A DNA stretch of 43,838 bases. It comes from Ignavibacteria bacterium. GTDB lineage: Bacteria; Bacteroidota; Ignavibacteria; Kapaibacteriales; UBA4661. Position 1 is the first letter of the stretch. The number at the start of each line of letters is the position of its first letter. The stretch spans positions 1 through 43,838 of the forward strand of contig JAAFIV010000037.1 in NCBI GenBank assembly GCA_013298775.1, read 5' to 3'. Under the pieces are notes generated by a model. The model made no database searches. It was not told the origin of the DNA and saw only the letters and a program-made list of their open reading frames with translations. Shown in pieces: positions 31,559-42,626 of this stretch. The position numbers and the translations under genes were made by a program.

Positions 31559-33319
31559 TTACGCCAAATACCGCGTCGTTTCTAGGTCTCCGCCGCCGCC
31601 GAGTATTTGCGCTTTGATATTCGATTCATCCAATTCAAAACGTCCCAAAAGGTGCTGCAATTCCCGTGCTTGTGCCGCCAGCGACTCCAGCGAATGCTCG
31701 ATTTCATGCGTCATTTCAACACCATCGGCAATCATGCTCGTAATGTGTTCTACTGAATTGGCAAGTTCCGTCATTTCGCGGGCGTGGCGTTCGCGGGTGT
31801 CGGCAATTTGTCCGTATGCTTCTACGCCGCGCATTGCGTTTTCGGACGTTACGCGGAAGGCTTGTCCAGCCTCGCTGACAAGATCTACGCCTTTTTCCAC
31901 TTCCGACGTACCGCGCTCAATCGTAACCACCGCTTGCTTGGTGTCGTTTTGAATGCGCGAAATCATGGCAGCAATTTCCTTCGTCGCTTTCGTGGTGCGC
32001 TCGGCGAGTTTGCGCACTTCATCGGCAACCACCGCGAAGCCGCGCCCTTGCTCGCCTGCGCGGGCTGCTTCGATAGCAGCATTCAGCGCAAGCAGGTTTG
32101 TTTGGTCGGCAATTTCATTGATAACCTGCACAATTTCACCAATCTGATGGCTGCTGTCGCCCAGCGTGCGAATGGTTTCGGCGGCTTGTGTAACGATGAG
32201 CGAAATCGCGCCCATGCCCTCTACTGCTTGCTGCACACGTTTCGCACCATCTTGCGAGCTTTTCACCGTGCCTTGCGCTACTTCGGCGTAACCACGAGCA
32301 TCTTTCGCACCCTGACGAATTTGCTCGGCAAGGTCAGACATCACGCCGTTTGCATCGGTGGCTTTGCGCGATTGCTCTGCTGCACTAAAGGTCATGCGCT
32401 CGGTGCCAGACAGGATGGACGCGCCCGAACCCGCAACGGCATCAGCAGTGGCGCGGACTTTGTGCATGAGTGCGCCAATGTTTACAATTGCCATGTTAAT
32501 TCCTTCGGCGAGGCGAGCGATATTATCCTTGCCCATACCAGCATTGATGCGGGTTGTGAGGTCGCCTTGTGAAAAACGTTCTACGCCTACCAAAATCTGC
32601 TCCACGCTATTTTCCAAGTACCGCTCCTGCTGTTGGCTTTGCTCCAGCATGATGCTGTCTTTCTTGCGCATGGTTTCTTGCTCGTGGCGCAATGCGGCAC
32701 GGGTTTCATCAACTTTGCGCTGTGTGCCAGCTTGCTCTTCCTGCAAGCGTGATAGAACCTGTTCTTTGCCGTTTTCAAAGACATTGATAATGACGAACAG
32801 AATAATAAAAAAGCTAAGAATGGCGAGAACGAGCGATAGTGTGCGGCGTTCAGGTGGCACAGCATGAGGAAGCTCAATGCCGTTCAGCAGCAATCCCGAC
32901 AACACCACAAGCACAACCAAACACACATAAAACCACACTTTGCCGATACTTTTCCCACCAACGAGCATAGAAAGCGTCGGTGCGAAGGCAAGCCACGCAA
33001 TGGCTTGTGATTTCATGCCGCCAGTGGTCAAAATCGTGGTGATGAGGATGATAAAAGCGTTTGCACCTAACAAATGCCCCGCAAGCGAAAGTGATGCTGT
33101 ACGCTTGAGCAAATACGCAATCAGAGGATAGGTGAGAATTCCAATTGCCGAACTTACCGCGCTGATATAATTCGGATGCGAAAGATGAATCGGCACATAC
33201 ACAATGCTGACGATAATCCCCAAAAAGCAAATCTGCAAAGCAAGCCGCGCTCGACGCTGAATATCGCCATCGGAGCCACGAAGCAACAGCGGAAAAAAGA
33301 ATTCAACAAAAGCATTCAT
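31559..33319 (-). CDS. Methyl-accepting chemotaxis-type signalling protein
   Basis: 586 aa from the ATG at 33319 ([13 protein letters not shown]). Six membrane helices in the first ~195 residues with short loops and no large periplasmic domain, so it probably senses through the membrane or from the cytoplasm. Then a HAMP-like or linker coiled coil and the signalling domain with the conserved hairpin ([40 protein letters not shown]). No CheA, CheW or motility gene is nearby. Next gene is the photolyase. Confidence 0.93.
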   Translation of the reverse strand: MNAFVEFFFPLLLRGSDGDIQRRARLALQICFLGIIVSIVYVPIHLSHPNYISAVSSAIGILTYPLIAYLLKRTASLSLAGHLLGANAFIILITTILTTGGMKSQAIAWLAFAPTLSMLVGGKSIGKVWFYVCLVVLVVLSGLLLNGIELPHAVPPERRTLSLVLAILSFFIILFVIINVFENGKEQVLSRLQEEQAGTQRKVDETRAALRHEQETMRKKDSIMLEQSQQQERYLENSVEQILVGVERFSQGDLTTRINAGMGKDNIARLAEGINMAIVNIGALMHKVRATADAVAGSGASILSGTERMTFSAAEQSRKATDANGVMSDLAEQIRQGAKDARGYAEVAQGTVKSSQDGAKRVQQAVEGMGAISLIVTQAAETIRTLGDSSHQIGEIVQVINEIADQTNLLALNAAIEAARAGEQGRGFAVVADEVRKLAERTTKATKEIAAMISRIQNDTKQAVVTIERGTSEVEKGVDLVSEAGQAFRVTSENAMRGVEAYGQIADTRERHAREMTELANSVEHITSMIADGVEMTHEIEHSLESLAAQARELQHLLGRFELDESNIKAQILGGGGDLETTRYLA

Positions 33320-33461
33320 AAGGGCGCGTGGAAGATGTGAAAAATGAAGCGTTAGAGAGACACACAAACGAGATTAACGATACGCAATCTCAACGATACG
33401 GAAAGCAGGAAAATACAAGAAATCTACTACTTCGGCAAACAATATGTATGGGCAATGTATT

Positions 33462-33494
33462 TTGGATATTTTTTGAATATTTTTTGAATATTAC
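33462..33494 (+). repeat. Three 11-bp A/T-rich tandem repeats
   Basis: TTGGATATTTT, TTGAATATTTT and TTGAATATTAC follow each other. The 11-bp period is close to one DNA turn. Confidence 0.7.
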
Positions 33495-33560
33495 CCATAA
33501 TTCTTGAATTCACGTTGGGGGCGCGAAAAATTTCCACGTGAGGCTTCAAGATGTTACACC

Positions 33561-33593
33561 AAGCTCTTTGTAAGCTCTTTGTAAGCTCTTTGT
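33561..33593 (+). repeat. Three exact 11-bp tandem repeats
   Basis: AAGCTCTTTGT occurs three times without gap, about 65 bp after the A/T-rich 11-bp set and 350 bp before sdhA. Confidence 0.85.
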
Positions 33594-33941
33594 AAGGCGT
33601 TTTTTTCGTTACGATGCGATAAAAATAAGGGCAAATTTTCAGTTCTTTGCGAATTCTCTCACAGGTGCAGGAACTTTGCCCCAAAATCCGTGTTTTTATT
33701 TGTGTATATCTTGTGTGCATCGTCAGCGCAATTTCGCCCATCACCACAAGAAATTATACACAAGAAATATGCGCGGATTTTTTGTGCGAATCCTCTGAAA
33801 GATGTATTTTACGCTCGGTCAAAATGGCAGTGAGTTTAAAATTGCTCCAAAGCGCGTAACATCTCGTGTTCAGCCAATAACAGCTACGCGCTACCTCCTT
33901 GATAATTCCTTCATTCTTTTTCAACGTCAATTTTCTTCACT

Positions 33942-35857
33942 ATGGCAACAGTTCTCGACTCCAAAGTTCCAAGCGGACCGCTTGGCGAGAAGTGGGAAAA
34001 ACACAAGTTTGAATCCAAACTCGTGAACCCCGCAAATCGTCGTAAATTCTCGGTGATTGTCGTCGGAACGGGCTTGGCGGGCGCATCGGCGGCTGCTTCG
34101 CTCGGCGACATGGGCTACAAAGTCAAAGCCTTCTGCTTCCAAGATTCTCCGCGCCGAGCGCATAGTATTGCGGCGCAAGGCGGCATCAATGCTGCAAAGA
34201 ATTACCGCAACGACGGCGATAGCATTTATCGCCTTTTCTACGATACCATCAAAGGCGGCGATTACCGCGCACGCGAAGCAAACGTCCACCGTTTGGCGCA
34301 AGTGAGCGTGAACATTATTGACCAATGCGTGGCGCAAGGTGTTCCTTTCGCCCGCGAATACGGCGGACTTTTGGATAACCGCTCCTTCGGTGGAGCGCAG
34401 GTTTCGCGCACTTTCTACGCTCGTGGGCAAACCGGACAGCAGCTTTTGCTGGGCGCGTATTCCGCACTCACGCGCCAAATTCACCTCAAAAATGTGGAAA
34501 TGCACACCCGCTCGGAAATGCTCGACCTCGTTGTCGTGAACGGCAAAGCGCGTGGCATCATCACACGCGACCTCACCACAGGCAAGGTAGAACGCCATTC
34601 CGCAGACGCAGTGCTGCTTTGCACGGGCGGTTACGGCAACGTATTCTTCCTTTCCACCAATGCGCAAGGCTGCAACGTTACCGCAACGTGGCGTGCGCAC
34701 CGCAAAGGCGCGTTCATGGCGAATCCGTGCTACACGCAGATTCACCCGACGTGTATTCCCGTGCATGGCGAAGACCAATCCAAACTAACGCTTATGAGCG
34801 AGAGTTTGCGCAACGACGGGCGCGTTTGGGTTCCCCTCAAGGCTGACGACAAACGTGCTGCTGTGGACATTCCCGAAGCAGAGCGCGATTACTTCTTGGA
34901 GCGCAAATATCCCGCGTTTGGGAATCTTGTGCCACGCGATATTGCCTCGCGCAATGCCAAAGAAGTCTGCGACGAAGGACGCGGCGTGGGCGAAGGACAA
35001 GCAGTCTATCTTGATTTTGCCGCATCCATCAAGCGCGTCGGCGAAGACGTTATCCGCGACCGCTACGGCAATTTGTTCGATATGTATGCAAAAATTACCG
35101 CCGAAAATCCGTACAAAACCCCGATGCAAATTTACCCCGCCGTACACTACACCATGGGCGGCTTGTGGGTGGATTACAATCTCCAAAGCACCATTCCGGG
35201 CTTGTTCGTGCTAGGCGAAGCGAATTTCTCCGACCACGGCGCGAACCGCTTGGGCGCATCAGCACTCATGCAGGGCTTGGCGGACGGTTATTTCGTTGTG
35301 CCGTACACACTTGGTAATTACTTGGGCGGCACAAAACTTGACCCCGTTGATGCAAACGCTCCCGAATTTGCGGCAGCAGAAAACGACGTAAACGAGCGCG
35401 TAAACAAACTTCTCAGCGTCAATGGCAACAAAACACCGCTTCAATTCCACAAAGAATTGGGTAAAATCATGTGGAACGAATGCGGCATGGCGCGGAGCAA
35501 AGAAGGCTTGGAGAAGGCTCTGAAAGTTATTCCTGCTTTGCGGGAAGAGTTCTGGAGTACGGTAAAAGTTTCGGGCGAAGCGGGCGAATTTAACCAACAA
35601 CTCGAACGCGCCGGACGTGTGGCGGATTTCCTTGAGTTTGGTGAATTATTTGCCAAAGATGCCCTCATCCGCGAGGAAAGCTGCGGCGGACACTTCCGCA
35701 CCGAGCATCAAACCGAAGAAGGCGAAGCAAAACGCGATGATGAAAACTTCGCGCACGTGGCGGCATACGAATGGACAGGTAAAAGCGGTGAGCAAATCCG
35801 CAACGTGGAGCAACTGGTTTTTGAAAACGTAAAACTCACGCAAAGGAGCTACAAATA

Positions 35858-35858
<1 letters not shown>
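33942..35858 (+). CDS. sdhA: Succinate dehydrogenase/fumarate reductase flavoprotein subunit
   Basis: 638 aa. Oxidises succinate to fumarate (or the reverse) and passes electrons to the iron-sulphur subunit. FAD-binding [16 protein letters not shown] near residue 28, then the covalent-FAD histidine in [12 protein letters not shown]; capping-domain and active-site blocks ([25 protein letters not shown], the MGGLWVDYN region). The length and the long C-terminal domain fit the type-B/Bacteroidota-epsilon form. The stop overlaps the sdhB start (TAATG). No sdhC membrane anchor gene is upstream. Confidence 0.96.
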
Positions 35859-36634
<776 letters not shown>

Positions 36635-36659
36635 GTTTTTCTTCTTGAAGCAAGTAAAT

Positions 36660-36691
36660 AAGCGGCTGTGCGAGATTTCGTACAGCCGCTT
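36660..36691 (+). terminator. Intrinsic terminator of sdhAB
   Basis: AAGCGGCTGTGCGA (36660-36673) pairs with TCGTACAGCCGCTT (36678-36691), one G-U pair, followed by TTTATTTT. The same arm sequence reappears at 37700-37731. Confidence 0.8.
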
Positions 36692-36745
36692 TTATTTTCG
36701 TTGGAATTGTAACAATAAAGCAATAGATTCGTTTCTCAAAAAATA

Positions 36746-36757
36746 AACATATATGTT
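36746..36757. promoter_or_regulatory. Palindromic operator candidate of the toxin-antitoxin-like pair
   Basis: AACATATATGTT is a perfect 12-bp palindrome directly in front of the GTG start at 36763. Autorepression by the downstream XRE protein through such a site is usual in these modules, and is inferred here. Confidence 0.4.
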
Positions 36758-36762
36758 AATTT

Positions 36763-37269
36763 GTGAAAAAGTCGTTTGAACTTATACCCTTCATGCCTCC
36801 AAGTGGAGCAGTAAACCGAAGAGCTTCGTTATACACGGTCAAGTATCTTGATGCAAAAAGCAGCTTCACTGCGCAGTTTTTCCAACGCCCTGAGATATAT
36901 CAAGGTCAGCGTGCTGAAGCGGAGTATTTAGCGAAACGCTTGCAGGAATACCTGCGTGTAGGGTGCATAGAATCAGACTTTCGCCAAGAACTGACCCCAA
37001 AAGATAGCGTAGCATCACTTTTTCGCGGTGGCAGTTTTGCGAAACCTAAAGTTCGCTTATGTTGTTGTCGGTATGGTCGTATTCTCCTTATCTTAGGGAA
37101 TGGTTGCTTGAAAAAATCTCGTTCATCGCAAGAAGACCCTGAATATCATGGAATGTTATTGGAAATGCAAGTTGTCGATAAATTATTGCTTGAACGACTT
37201 CAGAGCAAAGAAATAATTATGCTCGACAATGGTGAACTCATTGGAAATTTGATATTTACCTTCGTTTAA
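36763..37269 (+). CDS. HigB/RelE-like toxin candidate
   Basis: 168 aa from a GTG start. The segment KPKVRLCCCRYGRILLILGNGCLKKSRSSQEDPEYHG resembles the core of phage Gp49/HigB-type RelE-fold toxins (K-V-R...I-L-L-...F-x-K-K-s). The N-terminal ~80 residues and C-terminal tail (LLLERLQSKEIIMLDNGELIGNLI) are extra compared with ~100-aa HigB proteins. The next gene, 24 bp on, is an XRE helix-turn-helix protein, the usual HigA partner and order. Toxicity is inferred from this arrangement. Confidence 0.55.
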   Translation: MKKSFELIPFMPPSGAVNRRASLYTVKYLDAKSSFTAQFFQRPEIYQGQRAEAEYLAKRLQEYLRVGCIESDFRQELTPKDSVASLFRGGSFAKPKVRLCCCRYGRILLILGNGCLKKSRSSQEDPEYHGMLLEMQVVDKLLLERLQSKEIIMLDNGELIGNLIFTFV

Positions 37270-37293
37270 CTCTATACTTACTTGAGAAGCACT

Positions 37294-37674
37294 ATGAATG
37301 AATTTGAAGCAGTCATGGCATTGTTTCCCCGCGATGAACTTGCTAACGAGATTTCAGATGCAGTTCGTGATGATGTTGATTTCGCTATTTTTGTCCGCGA
37401 TTGGCTTGAAATCAAGGGCTGGACACAGAAAGAGTTTGCGCAAAAACTCGGTATGAAGCCTTCACAACTCAATCTTATTTTAAGCGGAAATACAAATCTA
37501 ACCTTGAAGACCATACGCCGCTTTGAGCGTGCTTTGGGCGAGAAATTTTTGAGTTGTGCGCCAAGTCCACTTGCGCAGGGAAACAATTATTCATCGGCAC
37601 TGCACGTAAAAGCACGTCGTGAACAACACAAAACTGTACCAAGACAACGCAAACGTTTGAAAGATCTAGCGTAG
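37294..37674 (+). CDS. XRE-family DNA-binding protein (antitoxin-like)
   Basis: 126 aa from the ATG at 37294. Helix-turn-helix in residues ~30-75 (FVRDWLEIKGWTQKEFAQKLGMKPSQLNLILSG), as in HigA/HipB-type antitoxins. The C-terminus is basic (KARREQHKTVPRQRKRLKD). It probably neutralises the upstream protein and represses the operon at the palindrome at 36746. Confidence 0.75.
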   Translation: MNEFEAVMALFPRDELANEISDAVRDDVDFAIFVRDWLEIKGWTQKEFAQKLGMKPSQLNLILSGNTNLTLKTIRRFERALGEKFLSCAPSPLAQGNNYSSALHVKARREQHKTVPRQRKRLKDLA

Positions 37675-37699
37675 GCAATTCTTTCCCAAGCACATAAAA

Positions 37700-37731
37700 A
37701 AGCGGCTACACGAAGTTTCGTACAGCCGCTT
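37700..37731. terminator. Intrinsic terminator
   Basis: AAGCGGCTACACGA (37700-37713) and TCGTACAGCCGCTT (37718-37731) pair with a two-base mismatch. T/A-rich flanks on both sides. It ends the antitoxin-like gene and the remnant plus serine hydrolase from the other side. Confidence 0.75.
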
Positions 37732-37742
37732 TTGTCGTTTAT

Positions 37743-37843
37743 TTACTTCTCCTCAATCAAACTCACCGCCCTCGCCAACGCATCTTTTTCATCAGCGAAA
37801 ACATCAGGTTTGATGCCGATTCCTTCCCAATTCGATTTGGTGA
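37743..37843 (-). pseudogene. C-terminal remnant of an S41-family peptidase
   Basis: On the minus strand this reads ITKSNWEGIGIKPDV, then FADEKDALARAVSLIEEK and a TAA stop (37743-37745). ITK(S/T)NWEG(I/V)G(I/V)KPD is the characteristic C-terminus of S41 (C-terminal-processing/tail-specific-like) peptidases of Bacteroidota. Upstream the frame meets a stop within about a dozen codons, so the catalytic part is gone. The serine hydrolase gene ends (37844) where the remnant begins, suggesting it replaced the rest of the old gene. Confidence 0.65.
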
Positions 37844-39001
37844 TTATTTCTGCGTGAGAATTTCTTTAATCATGTTCATCACAGGCATTGTCGCTCGGTC
37901 GTAGTTGGATAACGCAATGACCGTATATCCTAAATCAGGATAGATTTCGGTCTGAGCATCTACGCCAGGTGCGCCGCCATTATGTCCGATAACTCTGACC
38001 TTATTTTTGAATAATTCCGAGAAGCCGTAACCATATTTTACTTCCGGCAAGTTGGCTGCTTCGATTGCAGGGAGCAAGGTTACTTTGCCCTTTGTCATCG
38101 TTGCTAGAGTTTGCGCCGAAACGAGTTTTCCTGCTAATAATGCTTGTGAAAATTTGTGCATATCAATCGCCGTAGAATAGCCGCCGCCTGCAGAATTACC
38201 TTTTACTTCCAACATTTTTGTATTTGCTTCGCGTTCTTTTCCACCCATTGGCGGAGGTGCTTGTGGACCGCCCATTGGCGGCGGACCTGATGTATAGCCA
38301 ATCGCCAAGTTATCGTTGGTTTTGTCTCGCTCATAGCTGTCGGTGTTGTTCATGCCCGCTACTGCGAAAATATTTTGCTTCACATAGTCGAAATAGCTCA
38401 TCTTCGAGACAGATTCAATCACCGCTCCGAGCAGAACATACCCGTAATTGCTGTACTTCAGCTTTGCTCCCGGCTTGAAAAGGAGCGGCTCCTGAAGACC
38501 GATATTGACGTAGGTGGTGATTGTTTTTGCGGTATCGGCAACGCTTTCAAATGTGGGAAATTCAAAGAAATCTCCCGTTCCGGCAGTGTGCGTGAGAAGC
38601 TGTTCAATAGTGATGTCGCCAAAGGTTTTCTTGGGAAGATTGGGCAAATATTGGCAGACTTTATCTTTGAAACTGAGCTTGTTTTTTTCTACAAGTTGAG
38701 CAATAGCAACGCCTGTAAACATCTTATTCATCGAACCAAGATTAAACTTTGTGTTGATGTCGTTTTTAAGACTCCTTGCTTTATCGGCTGTGCCGACCGC
38801 CTTTTGATAGAGGATTTCATCACCTTTGGCAATCAGCACAGTTCCTGAAAACGCATCTCTGTTAGATAAATCCTCAATGAGATTGTTGATGTCCACAAGG
38901 TGCTGTTTATTGATTTTTTCGGGTTGTTGTGCCAACAATTGAGCATTGATGCCGATGACAAAAGCGGCTGCAAGAGCGAGTGTTATGATGGTGTTTTTCA
39001 T
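37844..39001 (-). CDS. Secreted beta-lactamase-fold serine hydrolase
   Basis: 385 aa. Signal peptide 1-25 (LAAAFVIGINAQLLAQ). Class C beta-lactamase/DD-peptidase fold with S90-x-x-K93 (SMNK), Y183-S-N185 (YSNYGY) and a late HNGGAPG. Such proteins are esterases, D-aminopeptidases or carboxypeptidases; antibiotic hydrolysis is not implied. A Pro/Gly insert (GPPPMGGPQAPPPMGG) lies near residue 240. Next to a MarR gene on the same strand, 47 bp apart, so probably one operon. More A/T-rich than the neighbours. Confidence 0.9.
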   Translation of the reverse strand: MKNTIITLALAAAFVIGINAQLLAQQPEKINKQHLVDINNLIEDLSNRDAFSGTVLIAKGDEILYQKAVGTADKARSLKNDINTKFNLGSMNKMFTGVAIAQLVEKNKLSFKDKVCQYLPNLPKKTFGDITIEQLLTHTAGTGDFFEFPTFESVADTAKTITTYVNIGLQEPLLFKPGAKLKYSNYGYVLLGAVIESVSKMSYFDYVKQNIFAVAGMNNTDSYERDKTNDNLAIGYTSGPPPMGGPQAPPPMGGKEREANTKMLEVKGNSAGGGYSTAIDMHKFSQALLAGKLVSAQTLATMTKGKVTLLPAIEAANLPEVKYGYGFSELFKNKVRVIGHNGGAPGVDAQTEIYPDLGYTVIALSNYDRATMPVMNMIKEILTQK

Positions 39002-39005
39002 GGTA

Positions 39006-39050
39006 GTTGTGTTTGGAATGGTTGTGTTTAGAATGGTTGTGTTTAGAGTT
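39006..39050 (-). repeat. Three 15-bp tandem repeats between marR and the serine hydrolase
   Basis: GTTGTGTTTGGAATG, GTTGTGTTTAGAATG and GTTGTGTTTAGAGTT, ending at the marR stop. Confidence 0.85.
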
Positions 39051-39492
39051 ATTCTGTACAGTTGGTGATGAGCTTTTCCAATTGTGTTTTCAAATGCTGT
39101 ACGTCATCGGGGCTAATGTTTTTCAGTGCTTGCTTTCTGTTGTTGATGACAATCGGGTAAATCGCTTCAATGATCTTGTCGCCTGCGTCGGTGATTTCCA
39201 ATGCAAATGTTCGCCTATCGCCTGTGCTGAGGTGCCGGACGACGTACTCTTTTTGGACAAGTATTTCAATAATTCTGGTAATGGAAGCGAAATCTTTGAA
39301 CAAGACCTCCGCAATTTGCTTTTGCGACAGCTGCTTGTTTTCTTGCAATGCCCGTAGAACCAGCCATTGGTCTATGGTGAGGTCGTAGCCTTGTTTGTTG
39401 ATTTCCTGCTGGGCAAATCTCCTGTATGCTTTGATGGATTTTTCGAGGGTAAAAAAAATCACCTCGTTTACTTTTTCGTTTCCTTTTTTCAT
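39049..39492 (-). CDS. MarR-family transcription regulator
   Basis: 147 aa from the ATG at 39492 (MKKGNEKVNEVIFF). Winged helix-turn-helix: LTIDQWLVLRALQENKQLSQKQIAEVLFKDFASITRIIEILVQKEYVVR, then the wing STGDRRTFALEITDAG. It binds DNA as a dimer and is usually released by small ligands. The first gene of a likely operon with the serine hydrolase. A 24-bp perfect palindrome 46 bp upstream is the probable operator. Confidence 0.92.
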   Translation of the reverse strand: MKKGNEKVNEVIFFTLEKSIKAYRRFAQQEINKQGYDLTIDQWLVLRALQENKQLSQKQIAEVLFKDFASITRIIEILVQKEYVVRHLSTGDRRTFALEITDAGDKIIEAIYPIVINNRKQALKNISPDDVQHLKTQLEKLITNCTE

Positions 39493-39537
39493 AGAGATTG
39501 GTGTGTGATAAATGTTGATGTATTTTACTTGATACAA

Positions 39538-39561
39538 ATATAATTGATATATCAATTATAT
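39538..39561. promoter_or_regulatory. 24-bp perfect palindrome, probable MarR operator
   Basis: Core AATTGATATATCAATT, extended by four complementary bases on each side (39538-39561). MarR proteins bind such A/T-rich palindromes near their own promoter. Confidence 0.6.
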
Positions 39562-39569
39562 CTATATCA

Positions 39570-39606
39570 TTAACATTTCTTTAACATGCTTAACGTTTCT
39601 TTAACA
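39570..39606 (+). repeat. Four phased TTAAC(A/G) repeats
   Basis: TTAACA at 39570 and 39581, TTAACG at 39590, TTAACA at 39601. Regulator-site-like. The remaining gap to 39969 shows no gene. Confidence 0.5.
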
Positions 39607-39969
39607 GATTTGCTGTATTTCATAGCGGAATGTTAGGACGGTGCTTCAGGATAGGAATTGTCCCACTTTGGAATCATCAATATTTCACGGCATTGCCTCA
39701 GCACTCTCTCTTGGATGCACATTCCGTAAAAACACACCATATTCTACGAACAACCCCACGCCCTAGGCAAGCAATGGAAATAGTTTGGGGGAATAGTTTG
39801 ACTTTCTTATATTCCAATTCTTCAGTAACTTTTTTATGAAAAAACGTAATAACACTCGTTTTTTACCTCGTATGTATTGCTTCAACAATAGCATAAACAA
39901 CACTGTCTCAAACATTTATCATCTTCAACTTCTCTTCAGAGATACAACGATTTTCATGGAGGTTTTATT

Positions 39970-40311
39970 ATGAATACTCGACCACTTCTTGCCAGAACGT
40001 GTCTTGCTGTAAGCGCGGTAGCTGTGGCTCTATCGCTGAGTTCCTGCGGTGCGACAAAAATCACCGAAGAACAAAAAACACAACTGAGCGAACTACGCCG
40101 TCAGCAGGCTTCGTTGGGTGAGAAAATTCGTCTCAAAGCAAGTGAAATTGCGCGTTTGGAGGGTGAAATTGCCGAGCGCGAGCGTGCTGTTGCAAAATGT
40201 ACCGAAGAAAAGCTCGCACTGGAACAACGTTTGGCGAAATGGCCCAACGCTTGGCCCGACTACACCGAGCCAGCAAAGGATACAACCACAGCAAAAAAGA
40301 AAAGCAAATAA
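39970..40311 (+). CDS. Small coiled-coil lipoprotein
   Basis: 113 aa. GGAGG precedes the ATG. Signal peptide with lipobox LSSC (Cys26). The mature part is a single long helix with a coiled-coil pattern (LSELRRQQASLGEKIRLKAS...AERERAVAKCTEEK), then a Lys/Thr tail ending in KKKSK. Like Lpp-type proteins it could tether the outer membrane. Neighbour of a coiled-coil LysM protein. Confidence 0.78.
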   Translation: MNTRPLLARTCLAVSAVAVALSLSSCGATKITEEQKTQLSELRRQQASLGEKIRLKASEIARLEGEIAERERAVAKCTEEKLALEQRLAKWPNAWPDYTEPAKDTTTAKKKSK

Positions 40312-40470
40312 TTCACAGGTGGAAGAAAGTAGAAGCACCGTACATCACGCTGCTTGTGAAGTGTATTGATACAGCCTTGCCCTGAAGCGGCATAGAGCTT
40401 CACACTTCATCCTTTCTCTCTTTTTCATCCTTTTCAGTTCACTTTTCGTTTGATATTTGAGGAGCAACGA

Positions 40471-41298
40471 ATGAGCGATTCACGGACATTTTTCCGACGA
40501 CTAGGCGTACCTGTGCTTATTTTGGCAATGACTTCTTCTGCCGCTTTTGCACAGCAAACAACCGCGCCACCAGACCCCAACAAACCCGATGCCGAACTGA
40601 CCAAAGACGAGGCAGACATCCGCATTAAACAGTTTCGCGAAACAGTTACGGGTTTGGAGAATCAAGTAAAACAAAACGATGATAAATTCACAAATCTTAC
40701 GCAAAAGCTGGCACAAATCCAAAAGCAAGCCAGCGACTGCGATAGTGCATTCTACGCCCTTGTAAACGCCTCCAAAGCCGATGTCGAAGGCTTCCGTCAG
40801 CGTTTGGGGGTAATTGAAGGCAAAATTCGCGAATTAAAGCAGCTTTCCGACGATGCACTTGTTGAAAAGCAAGACCAAGTAAAAGCATTGGAAAATGATT
40901 TGAACGCCTTGCGCAAAGAAAAAATTGCACTTCTGCCGGAATTCTACGAGCGCATTATGGCAGCAGCACGAGATATTAAGGGGCTGTATCGCGAGAAAAA
41001 AATCCGCAGTTACACCGTTGGAACATGGGCTGAAAATCGCGAGTGTTTGTGGAATATCTCGGCGCGAAATGAAATTTACGACGATGCGTTTCTGTGGCCC
41101 AAAATCTGGGTTGCTAATAGTAATATCATCCGCAACCCTGATATTATCTATCCAGGACAGCAATTCCAGATCCCGCCCAAAGCAGATAAAACCTCTGAAG
41201 AAATGAAAGCAGAACGCCGCTACTGGCGCACCAAGCGTGCCAGCGCAGACCGCCCCGTTCCTAGCGCACAACCTTTGAAAACTGGTGCGAATAACTAA
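40471..41298 (+). CDS. Secreted coiled-coil protein with LysM-like domain
   Basis: 275 aa from the ATG at 40471 with GAGGAG upstream. Signal peptide ~1-28 (SSAAFAQ). Residues ~45-165 are a coiled coil. The LysM-like region (RSYTVGTWAENRECLWNISA...WPKIWVANSNIIRNPDIIYPGQQFQIP) ends in the usual YPGQ-x-x-IP and should bind peptidoglycan. Follows the lipoprotein gene by 160 bp. Terminator at 41348. Confidence 0.85.
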   Translation: MSDSRTFFRRLGVPVLILAMTSSAAFAQQTTAPPDPNKPDAELTKDEADIRIKQFRETVTGLENQVKQNDDKFTNLTQKLAQIQKQASDCDSAFYALVNASKADVEGFRQRLGVIEGKIRELKQLSDDALVEKQDQVKALENDLNALRKEKIALLPEFYERIMAAARDIKGLYREKKIRSYTVGTWAENRECLWNISARNEIYDDAFLWPKIWVANSNIIRNPDIIYPGQQFQIPPKADKTSEEMKAERRYWRTKRASADRPVPSAQPLKTGANN

Positions 41299-41347
41299 AG
41301 AGAAGGTTGAAGTATGAGGGCTGAAGGCTGAAATATTGTCGAAAATA

Positions 41348-41390
41348 AAAAAAGCTCCTTTCAAGTATTGTTCTTGAAAGGAGCTTTTTT
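41348..41390. terminator. Bidirectional intrinsic terminator
   Basis: An 18-bp perfect stem, AAAAAAGCTCCTTTCAAG (41348-41365) with its complement (41373-41390), closes a 7-nt loop between the convergent LysM-protein and gapA genes. Confidence 0.9.
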
Positions 41391-41430
41391 ATTGCGTCAT
41401 TATCGAAACAACTGCGTATTTGCTCAATCC

Positions 41431-42594
<1,164 letters not shown>

Positions 42595-42624
42595 CTATCC
42601 GCTCAAACGCTATCCGCTCAAACG
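42595..42624 (+). repeat. 15-bp tandem duplication before a start codon
   Basis: CTATCCGCTCAAACG occurs twice in succession, two bases before the ATG at 42627. Confidence 0.85.
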
Positions 42625-42626
42625 AT

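Larger units (their letters stand above)
33320..33941. other. Intergenic region upstream of sdhA
   Basis: 622 bases, divergent between the chemoreceptor and sdhA. No gene seen; sdhC is not here. It holds two sets of 11-bp repeats (33462-33494 and 33561-33593) and one DnaA-box match, TTATACACA (33754-33762). Confidence 0.5.

Noticed and set aside
31559-33319. Chemotaxis operon
   Set aside because: Only a receptor is present; no che or motility genes, so no operon is claimed.
33754-33762. DnaA box considered as evidence for the replication origin
   Set aside because: Only one box, no dnaA, gidA or other origin-linked gene nearby.
37844-39001. Antibiotic-resistance beta-lactamase
   Set aside because: The fold motifs are shared by many esterases and peptidases, and nothing in the sequence shows antibiotic hydrolysis.
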